64,000 nt of DNA from contig CAJMSD010000003.1 in assembly GCA_905215965.1 (NCBI GenBank), positions 1 to 64,000 on the forward strand. Direction: 5' to 3'. A program made the translations under genes and the position numbers. The notes under the pieces are model-generated. The model had not been told where the DNA came from. It saw only the letters and a list, made by a program, of their open reading frames with translations, and made no database searches. Source of the DNA: an uncultured bacterium. Its GTDB lineage: Bacteria > Bacillota > Clostridia > Oscillospirales > Ruminococcaceae. Numbering within the stretch: position 1 is the first letter of the stretch; the number at the start of each line of letters is the position of its first letter. Below, piece after piece: positions 32,572 to 39,676 of the stretch.

Positions 32572-35328
32572 TTAATATTCCGCAAATACTCCTGCCGGGA
32601 ATTCATCTATTGATCCCAGAATGTATTTTTGCAGCACAACGAGATCGGCAACGCCTATAGAACCGTCTCCGTTTGTATCGGCAGCAGCCTTCTCCATATC
32701 GGTATCTGCAATAGACGGATCGCTTACCGTTTTTCTCATTAACATCAGATCAAACGAATTTATCTTCGCATTAAGATCAAGGTCGCCTATAAGAACTTTT
32801 CCCGACGGCTCAGTGATATCCTCTTTCTCGGTGTAATAATAATCGGGTTCGGCTACCTCTTTAAAATTCACACGGAAAAAGTCCATAGAACCGTTCATTC
32901 CGTCTCCGATAAGGTAAACTGCATCGTCGGATACAATATCTATAGGATCGGCAGTAACGGTTTCGCTTGCAGCAGTCTGACCGTTGACAACCAGTTTTGC
33001 GGTATCTCCCGTCATAACTACGCTGACAGTCACCCATTCGCCGAGAGTATATGCGTCCTTTGCCTCAACAGTCTGCGAGCCGTTTCCGTCGTTTATGTCA
33101 AATACAAGATTTCCGTCCGACGCTGTAAGCGACATATATTTTTCATCGCTTCCAAAACGGAAAATATCACTTGTTTCATTATCTCTTAAAAGGAAAGCAG
33201 TCTGATAATCCGCATCATGAAGTGAAGCGTAGGAACTGTCAGCAATTATATACTGATTTTCCTTGAAAGTCAGAACACCCTTTCCGCTTGTTATTGCCTC
33301 GCTCCAAGTCGGACTTCCGCAAGCAACTCCATAGGTAGAAGTATACGTGTCGGCAGCGATCATAGAGCTGTCGGTATCAAATTCCAATCCTGCATACTGA
33401 CCGTCATTATACGGACGGCTGTTGACATAACTGTCGGGACTGGTCCAGCCATACATTGAGCCTGCCTGAACGGTTCTGCTTGAATCGTCGTAATAATCTC
33501 CGTCCGGCATTGCCTGACCGTTTGCAGCACCGCCAACCATACAGAAAGCTACTCCCTTTACGGTCGCGTTTCCGCTTACCTTGTAATTATCGTATACAAG
33601 ACCGCTTTCAATAACTCTTGCATTTTCAGAAATGACGGCATTGCCCATAACTCCGGTATAATCGCCGACAATTGCATTATCCTTGATCTGTGCTCTTTCG
33701 GCAACTACCGCATGGCCTGTAACAACGGCATTTCCCGAAACCGTAGAATTTCCCGTAACGATCGCATGACCGTCAACAACAGCGTTGCCGCTTACCGTGG
33801 CATAACCGAGAACCTTTGCGTATTTGCCGACATATACGGAATCGTCAACTTTTGCCGTCGAAGCGACAAAGCCTCCGCCGTTTGAATGATAATGTCCGCT
33901 AGCCGCAGCGCCTTTATTATAGCTCTGCTTTATCTCCGCGCCGTCTATTGTTACGGCATAAGGATACCTCGTTTTGCTGAGGAAAGGATAGTGGTTTTCA
34001 TCAAATTCTCCCTCTCCGTAAGCCCACGGAACTCCCACCTGCATGAGCGTATCAACGTCTGGAGTTGCCGTTACTGTGAGATAAGCGGCTGAATCGGTAT
34101 TGCTGTCGAATGCCATTGACGCAGATTCACCCGAAGCGAATAGATCGGAATATCTTGTTGTTCCGTCATACTGCTCAATGGCGATACAGGCTCTCCAGTC
34201 TGCTCCCTTTACATTTGTAAGTCCTTCAAGACTTACCGAAACGCTGTTTCCGATGACATTGAGAGGAACGATATTAAGTCCCATTTGCTGCGGAGCACGC
34301 TCCGTCGGGACAGTATAATAATTATCGCTCTTGCCGCTTTTTTCAAGAAGAGTATAGATCTCGCCCCAGTTCCAGTCTCCTCTGTTCAAAAGCTCGTTCT
34401 GACGCGCCTGATAGCGATCCTGCATTTTCAGGTCAAGAGTTGCCATACGTTTCGCATAGTGTCCGAGAGTATCTTTCAAATCAGCTCCGGCAAGGCGGTC
34501 GATTTCGAGATAAGGATACTCGTTGACATTTCCCTGCTGCATAAGATTTTTTATAAAATCGCTGCCGTAGCCGTCAAGATTATCAGGATTTTCCGTGAGA
34601 TACTGCAAAAATGCCCATGAAGCATAGTTATCACGTCCAAGAATAGGCGTAAAGCAAAGGTTTTTCATGTACGTTTCAAAATAATCCGTACCACTTGCAG
34701 GATCAGTTACCCATTGACTGTAATAATCAGAATAAAGGAACTGTTCACGATACCAGTTGCCTATGGCTTCCCACCATGCCTGAACGTATTTATTATCATT
34801 CCAGCCAAGCTGATGAGCCGTTACAACGTGTCCGAATTCATGAGGAAGAACCCACGACGGATTCGGACTGTTCTGCATTGCGCCTACACAGCAGAACATA
34901 AAAGCGTATCCCTGATCGTCATATCCCATGTATGCCCAGTCATCGGTGAACGGACTAAGTCCTGTTCCTGAAATATAGAAATTGACCTTATACTGATTGC
35001 CGTCGCGCAGACTGAGATTTACCGACTGCGTAGGCGGTTCCATTTCAAGATCATTCATGTAAACGTCCCAGCACGCCTCAAGATGCTTTGCATTCTCTTC
35101 AAGAAAGCTTTGTGTTATCTTGCTTGAATCAGCGCCGTTTTTTCCCCAGATAAACTGAAAGTGTTCGGACTCCCAACGGTTAACATCCTCATTCGCACAC
35201 CAGACGTCTCTGGTAAGCAAATTGTCAGCAGCTTCAGTTACGCAGCTGTATGGATAATACTGTGCTGCGCAAAAAGTCATAGCAGCTGCGGATGCGACAG
35301 CTGCCGATCTTTTAATAAATTTTTTCAC
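32572..35328 (-). CDS. Large secreted dockerin protein with HExxH (DUF6055-like) domain, beta-helix repeats and LamG-like domain
   Basis: A 918-residue cellulosomal protein. Signal peptide about 1-34; a peptidase-like domain with HEFGHVVTAHQ (His163) and a downstream WWEAIGNW glutamate (about 40-310); a beta-rich module; hexapeptide-like repeats (VSGNAVVDGHAIVTGNSTV, about 480-610) that should form a left-handed beta-helix; a LamG/concanavalin-like domain (about 640-830); C-terminal type I dockerin with two calcium loops (DLDLNAKINSFDL and DTNGDGSIGVADL). It starts at a GTG (35328) with GGAGG upstream. The catalytic role is inferred; glycan binding or proteolysis of plant-wall protein is possible. 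Confidence 0.85.
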   Translation of the reverse strand: MKKFIKRSAAVASAAAMTFCAAQYYPYSCVTEAADNLLTRDVWCANEDVNRWESEHFQFIWGKNGADSSKITQSFLEENAKHLEACWDVYMNDLEMEPPTQSVNLSLRDGNQYKVNFYISGTGLSPFTDDWAYMGYDDQGYAFMFCCVGAMQNSPNPSWVLPHEFGHVVTAHQLGWNDNKYVQAWWEAIGNWYREQFLYSDYYSQWVTDPASGTDYFETYMKNLCFTPILGRDNYASWAFLQYLTENPDNLDGYGSDFIKNLMQQGNVNEYPYLEIDRLAGADLKDTLGHYAKRMATLDLKMQDRYQARQNELLNRGDWNWGEIYTLLEKSGKSDNYYTVPTERAPQQMGLNIVPLNVIGNSVSVSLEGLTNVKGADWRACIAIEQYDGTTRYSDLFASGESASMAFDSNTDSAAYLTVTATPDVDTLMQVGVPWAYGEGEFDENHYPFLSKTRYPYAVTIDGAEIKQSYNKGAAASGHYHSNGGGFVASTAKVDDSVYVGKYAKVLGYATVSGNAVVDGHAIVTGNSTVSGNAVVTGHAVVAERAQIKDNAIVGDYTGVMGNAVISENARVIESGLVYDNYKVSGNATVKGVAFCMVGGAANGQAMPDGDYYDDSSRTVQAGSMYGWTSPDSYVNSRPYNDGQYAGLEFDTDSSMIAADTYTSTYGVACGSPTWSEAITSGKGVLTFKENQYIIADSSYASLHDADYQTAFLLRDNETSDIFRFGSDEKYMSLTASDGNLVFDINDGNGSQTVEAKDAYTLGEWVTVSVVMTGDTAKLVVNGQTAASETVTADPIDIVSDDAVYLIGDGMNGSMDFFRVNFKEVAEPDYYYTEKEDITEPSGKVLIGDLDLNAKINSFDLMLMRKTVSDPSIADTDMEKAAADTNGDGSIGVADLVVLQKYILGSIDEFPAGVFAEY

Positions 35329-35417
35329 GATAAATAATCCTCCGTTTCATTAAGAAAGCGCTCATATATCAAGGGGAAGCAGCTCTCTTAATAGTATTTC
35401 TATAATTTGCTACACAT

Positions 35418-35446
35418 ATATTAACATTTATTTATGAACTTGTCAA
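35418..35446 (-). promoter_or_regulatory. Promoter of the large dockerin gene
   Basis: -35 TTGACA (35441-35446), 17-bp spacer, -10 TAATAT (35418-35423) on the minus strand. Confidence 0.75.
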
Positions 35447-35538
35447 TACATACTGTATATTTTTATAAAAATATAATATCAGCAACTTTTAGAAAATGAA
35501 AAACGAAGCATATTACAAACGCGCACTTGTCAAGATCA

Positions 35539-35919
35539 TCAATTGATCATTATCAATTCAGCAGACTCGGCAATAAATTCCGAATTGGCAGGACAGTATG
35601 TATAAGTTGGTAAATATATTTTCCATTCAAAACTTCCTCTATTCCATGAGCCTTCAATTGCATAACGAATCGCCCTTTCAACGCTTGTAGGTTTTACATT
35701 ATGCTTTTCAGCTATTTTATCATATATTTTTTTTGCAGATATATTGATTATATGACTTTCAATGCAAAGAATTATTGCTTCTCTTGTATAAGAAAATCCT
35801 TTTAAATTTGCTTGAAACCCCAATTTGAATAAATATTCCGTAACCTTAACCAACAGGTTTTTATGTGTATGATTGTAAATATTGCAATTGAAATCTGTTA
35901 TCTGTAACGATCTATTCAT
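35539..35919 (-). CDS. Stand-alone Spo0A C-terminal (DNA-binding) domain protein
   Basis: A 126-residue protein matching the effector domain of Spo0A over almost its whole length: LGFQANLKGFSYTREAI, then helices with ISAKKIYDKIAEKH and the recognition helix SVERAIRYAIEGSWNRG, ending in ANSEFIAESAELI. The N-terminal phosphoreceiver of Spo0A is absent, so DNA binding would not be controlled by phosphorylation in cis. It could compete with or mimic Spo0A at 0A boxes. AGGTAGG precedes the ATG. It lies ~300 bp downstream of agrBD on the same strand. Lower G+C than neighbours. Confidence 0.82.
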   Translation of the reverse strand: MNRSLQITDFNCNIYNHTHKNLLVKVTEYLFKLGFQANLKGFSYTREAIILCIESHIINISAKKIYDKIAEKHNVKPTSVERAIRYAIEGSWNRGSFEWKIYLPTYTYCPANSEFIAESAELIMIN

Positions 35920-36215
35920 TTTATTTTCCTACCTTATTATTCTACTGCTTATTAAATTAATATATGACCGCTGACTTGTAAAATAAAAATCAGCTGGTTT
36001 GACAGAAATGGAGATATCATAATCACTGAGTCTGAACCTTGATATCCTGATATAATGCGTTGTGATAATTAAAGTATCAACCTATTTATGAAATTACGCC
36101 GCGATTGCAGCCGTCAAGGATATTGTTTATATAGTTATACCTTCAGTCTAATTAGTATAAATCCGGAAATCATGTCACCTAAATTACGTCACAACGTGTT
36201 GTCGATAAAATAATG

Positions 36216-36344
36216 TTACTTCTTAAGCGACTTAGGTTCCTTTGGCTGATATGAGCCGTAACCTGAAGCGGTACCGCTTGCTCTTAAAGCAGCTCTGCGT
36301 CCAACAGCAGCGATAAGCTTGTATATCTTATTGCTTTTCATCAT
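36216..36344 (-). CDS. agrD: AgrD-like cyclic lactone autoinducer precursor without cysteine
   Basis: A 42-residue peptide. The basic amphipathic leader (MMKSNKIYKLIAAVGRRA) is followed by a small Ser/Gly/Ala-rich core (ASGTASGYGSY) and the conserved YQPKEPKSLKK tail found in clostridial AgrD precursors, where AgrB cuts. The core has no Cys; Ser27 is placed to form a lactone instead of a thiolactone, as known for one staphylococcal autoinducer. AGGAGG lies 6 nt before the first ATG (36344). The frame overlaps the 3' end of agrB by 17 bp. Processing and ring size are inference. Confidence 0.82.
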   Translation of the reverse strand: MMKSNKIYKLIAAVGRRAALRASGTASGYGSYQPKEPKSLKK

Positions 36345-36909
36345 TGTTTCCCTCCTTTCTATACTCGCCTATAACCATTAGTAATGTTATAAACATTGCT
36401 GTCAAGGTTATTATACGGCATATTTTTATAGCAAAGAAATACGAAAATAATGCTACAGCTACCCATAATATTGAGATCACTATACTTATTTTATGATATT
36501 TCATTTGTTCATCTTTAGTCAATGGTTTATTATAGTTTTCTACCGGCGCTAAAAATATTCCTGTTATAATAAACAGTATGGATATCAATACGCTTAATAC
36601 CAGCGAAAATGGTAATTCAGACAAATAAACCATTGAAAGGCATATTGAAGTAAAAACAATTTTGCACCCTATAAATGTGTTTGCATGGTATCCTCCTGTG
36701 TATAACCTAACAGATATAAACATTGCAAAGAATATCAACATTGTGAGCATCTGCTTAAATATCAATCCTATTCCAAGAACTATACAGAAATCCACAAAAC
36801 CTGATATAATAGTTTCATATCCGTAAACGTATATATCTGTTTCGGCAGGAGAAATCACTTTTTTACCTGCCAAAAAGTCAGCTAATTTTTTACTTAATCG
36901 GTGTATCAT
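36328..36909 (-). CDS. agrB: AgrB-type autoinducer-processing membrane peptidase
   Basis: A 193-residue integral membrane protease that cleaves and cyclises AgrD. Six hydrophobic segments; the family motif with the catalytic His is RLYTGGYHANTFIGC, in which the His is visible; the Cys in FIGCKIV is the expected nucleophile. The ATG at 36909 has GGAAGGTGAT upstream; a longer frame from 36960 would run through the promoter. agrD overlaps its end. Control is by the promoter and repeats at 36932-37001; the only LytTR regulator and GHKL sensor seen in the window lie 32 kb away. Confidence 0.93.
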   Translation of the reverse strand: MIHRLSKKLADFLAGKKVISPAETDIYVYGYETIISGFVDFCIVLGIGLIFKQMLTMLIFFAMFISVRLYTGGYHANTFIGCKIVFTSICLSMVYLSELPFSLVLSVLISILFIITGIFLAPVENYNKPLTKDEQMKYHKISIVISILWVAVALFSYFFAIKICRIITLTAMFITLLMVIGEYRKEGNNDEKQ

Positions 36910-36931
36910 TCCAATCACCTTCCTTGAATTA

Positions 36932-36960
36932 ATAATAGCGGATTTTTTTTCATTTTGCAA
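36932..36960 (-). promoter_or_regulatory. Promoter of agrBD
   Basis: -35 TTGCAA (36955-36960), 17-bp spacer, -10 TATTAT (36932-36937). The weak -35 is itself the third member of a 20-bp-phased TTGCAA series, which suggests activator dependence. Confidence 0.7.
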
Positions 36961-36964
36961 TAGA

Positions 36965-37001
36965 TTTTCCTAATTTGCAACTTTTTTTCCTAATTTGCAA
37001 C
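36965..37001 (-). repeat. Two perfect 17-bp direct repeats, probable LytTR regulator site
   Basis: TTTTCCTAATTTGCAAC occurs at 36965-36981 and 36985-37001, period exactly 20 bp, immediately upstream of the agrB -35. LytTR regulators of the AgrA type bind paired direct repeats about two helical turns apart at this position. Which regulator binds is inference. Confidence 0.7.
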
Positions 37002-37104
37002 ATTGGTCAGATATTTTATATATATCGTGCAATTTTATTTCAAATAAATTGCTTTTTAAAATATAATAATTGCATATTTTTTGCTAAGCTATTATAAAAA
37101 ATAA

Positions 37105-37154
37105 AAAATGCAAAAAAATTGTTCACAATTAGCAGAACAAATTTTTTGCATTTT
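37105..37154 (-). terminator. Long A+T-rich inverted repeat, probable terminator of the 43874-37179 operon
   Basis: Arms of 20 bp (37105-37124 and 37135-37154) with a single mismatch and a 10-nt loop lie 25 bp after the GNAT gene stop. On the minus strand it is followed by T-rich sequence. The stem is unusually A+T-rich for a terminator. Confidence 0.6.
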
Positions 37155-37178
37155 GTTGATGTTTTCTCCGGTAAATTT

Positions 37179-38258
37179 TCACTCTGAAATCACTTTTTCA
37201 TAAAGCTTATATTCATATTTAAAACGCACAAGCTCACTGAAATAATCAGCGTTGACTTTTCCCTTTCGTATAAGCGCGCCAATTGATTCGGCACCGTTCA
37301 TTGTAAGACTTTGTCTTATACTCTCGGCAAGAGCCTTTCCAAGACCATGATGATGCGGATCAACTCCCATATAAAGCATTACGTAATCGCTGCAGCGGCG
37401 CTTGATCTTAAAAATCCTTAATAGCTTTGACAGCGATATTTTTCCGCATATAAGATTGCCGTAATTTGGAATAGATACAAAAAAGCCAACTGCCTTTCCC
37501 TCATAATACGCAATTTTCACCATGCTGTAATCAGCAATTCTATTAAGCGATTTGTAAAGCTCAATAAACTCATCAAGCGTTATACGGCTGTAAGTTTGAA
37601 AATCACTGTAAAGCTCTATAAGCATTTCATATATCTCGCTGAGAGCTTTTATAAACGTATCGGGATTCGGACTTAGAATTTTATATCCTTTGCTTTGAAA
37701 TTCTTTCTCCCTTTCCTCGAATTTTTCCGAGACAAAGCCTTTGGGAACTTTATTAAAACGATTCGATATATATTCACCCGACAACTCATATCCGTTTTCA
37801 ATGAAAAATTTCTCATAATAATCCTTATTGTAAGGCTCTCCGCTGTACGGATCTTCAAAATGATTTGTTTTAAGTCTGTATCGAATCCAGAAAGAGCTGT
37901 CCACAGGGCCGACTATGCTCCTATAGCCTTGCTTTTTAGCAAGTTTCTCCGCGGCTTTCATTACCGAGGCGGCAGCTTTTGTATCGTCTATCGATTCAAA
38001 AAAGCCTATATATGCGCAGTCTCTGTCGGGATAAAGAGTCAGCATACATCTGGCAGCCGTATTATCATTCTCATCAACCGCTATAAATGGAAAAACACTA
38101 AAATACCTGCTGAGCGTATGATTTCCGCATATAAGCGCTGATTCACAGTCCTCATTCTGCATTATTTCATTCTTGCCGTAAATATTTTTTGGAAATTCAA
38201 GAAACATTTTCAATTCGTTTTTATCTGTATAAGAAAATTGTTTCACTTTGTAATTCAT
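37179..38258 (-). CDS. GNAT-like acyltransferase family protein
   Basis: A 359-residue soluble protein. An N-terminal half with VDENDNTAARCMLTLYP and YIGFFES and a C-terminal half with YMGVDPHHHGLGKALAESI look like two GNAT folds; the latter contains the acyl-CoA-binding loop HHHGLGKA. It probably transfers an acyl or amino-acyl group from CoA. It overlaps the AMP-ligase gene by 4 bp and ends the six-gene operon, so it may act on an activated product of that pathway. No specific family name is recognised. Confidence 0.7.
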   Translation of the reverse strand: MNYKVKQFSYTDKNELKMFLEFPKNIYGKNEIMQNEDCESALICGNHTLSRYFSVFPFIAVDENDNTAARCMLTLYPDRDCAYIGFFESIDDTKAAASVMKAAEKLAKKQGYRSIVGPVDSSFWIRYRLKTNHFEDPYSGEPYNKDYYEKFFIENGYELSGEYISNRFNKVPKGFVSEKFEEREKEFQSKGYKILSPNPDTFIKALSEIYEMLIELYSDFQTYSRITLDEFIELYKSLNRIADYSMVKIAYYEGKAVGFFVSIPNYGNLICGKISLSKLLRIFKIKRRCSDYVMLYMGVDPHHHGLGKALAESIRQSLTMNGAESIGALIRKGKVNADYFSELVRFKYEYKLYEKVISE

Positions 38259-39676
38259 TTCAATCTGCTCCCAAGATCATCTCTTTTTATATGTAAATGC
38301 CTGATTTTTTTGAAGTGAGGAAGCTTTTCGTTTATTTTTTCCACAGCAGCTCTGATCTCGCTTTCATCGGCGTTGGAATATACCTGAGCCGCGATCTTAT
38401 ATTCTTCAAGATAAACCTTGACCTTATTGATAAGTCCTGTTTCAAGAATAAGCTCCTCGATCTCGTCCGCAAATACGTTTTTTCCGTCTGAGGTCTCAAG
38501 CATACGCTTCTTTCTGCCGCGAAGATAAAGCCTGCGTTTCTCGTCAAGTTTACCGATATCTCCTGTATGAAAATATCCGGATTCGTCGAAATATCTTTCA
38601 TTGTAAGGGCAGTTAAGATATCCCTCTGTACGGCTTCCGCCCTTGACAAGTATTTCTCCAAAACCATTTTCATCCGCGTCAATTATCTTCACGTCAAGAT
38701 TTTCAAAGACAGTTCCGTTGGACGAAAGCTCCGGTTCTCCAAGCAGATCAAGAGCGATAACAGACGAGGTCTCCGTAGTTCCGTAGGCTTCAAGCAGATT
38801 TATATTGTTGTCTCTGAACCATTTTTTAATTTCAGGCTCAGTAAAGCTGCCTCCGCAATACAGAAACCGAATCCCCTGCAAAGCTTCCAAAAGCTCGGAA
38901 GTCATAGCCTGATACATTTTTTTAAGAAGAAGCGGCACTGTGCATACTACGGTCGGACGCACTTTTATAATATCGTTTACGTGTTTTTTTATATCGTCAC
39001 ACAGATACAGACGCATTCCCGAAATAATGGAATACAAAAAGTTGGCAACTCCCGAATATACGTGATTCAGCGGCAAAAAAATACATGAAATATCTTTCTC
39101 TGTCATTGGAGTTCGCTTGTACAGCGTATCCCAGTTGTTGAAAAGATTCGCCTGAGTAAGCGGTATTGCTTTCGGAACAGACGTTGTTCCCGAACTAAAT
39201 ATGATTTTTGCCGTTTCGTTTACATTATCTCTGCTTCGAAGAACAGAATCATCTATTATTTTTCCTTTTTCAATAAGCAGTCCAAGTTCACTATCTATAC
39301 AAATAAAATCAGTTTTTGGAAATTTATCTGTGATTTCCGAGACCTTTTCACTCATCGCCGATGAATAAAAGCATACGTCAATTTGAATAAAATTAAAGGT
39401 ATTTGTAAGATCATGAACGGTCCATTCCTTATCTATCGGCACACAGATTCCCGCATATCCCTGAACCGCAATATCTATGACCGTCCACGCATAGGAATTC
39501 TCTGAATAAACAGCAAATGTGCTTCCCTGCTTATAATGCGTCAGAAGCTCTTTTGCAAGGGCTTTTACATCGCCGATAAATTCGGCAAAAGTATAAGTTT
39601 TGTTCATATACGTTATATACGGTTTATTGCTCCATTTAATCAAATCGTCCTCAAGATATTCCGATATAGTTTTCAT
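38255..39676 (-). CDS. AMP-forming acyl ligase (adenylate-forming enzyme)
   Basis: A 473-residue enzyme of the acyl-CoA synthetase/adenylation superfamily. Motifs in order are the P-loop-like IIFSSGTTSVPKAI, YGTTETSSV, the Asp in YFHTGDIG, and the hinge LRGRKKRM; the C-terminal lid ends with KRDDLGSRLK, where the catalytic lysine is expected. It activates a carboxylic acid as acyl-AMP and passes it to CoA, a carrier protein or an amine. Four-bp overlaps on both sides place it firmly in the operon. The substrate is unknown. Confidence 0.85.
   Translation of the reverse strand: MKTISEYLEDDLIKWSNKPYITYMNKTYTFAEFIGDVKALAKELLTHYKQGSTFAVYSENSYAWTVIDIAVQGYAGICVPIDKEWTVHDLTNTFNFIQIDVCFYSSAMSEKVSEITDKFPKTDFICIDSELGLLIEKGKIIDDSVLRSRDNVNETAKIIFSSGTTSVPKAIPLTQANLFNNWDTLYKRTPMTEKDISCIFLPLNHVYSGVANFLYSIISGMRLYLCDDIKKHVNDIIKVRPTVVCTVPLLLKKMYQAMTSELLEALQGIRFLYCGGSFTEPEIKKWFRDNNINLLEAYGTTETSSVIALDLLGEPELSSNGTVFENLDVKIIDADENGFGEILVKGGSRTEGYLNCPYNERYFDESGYFHTGDIGKLDEKRRLYLRGRKKRMLETSDGKNVFADEIEELILETGLINKVKVYLEEYKIAAQVYSNADESEIRAAVEKINEKLPHFKKIRHLHIKRDDLGSRLK

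Noticed and set aside
36089..36214. Plus-strand 41-codon frame between the Spo0A-like gene and agrD
   Set aside because: No ribosome site and unremarkable composition.
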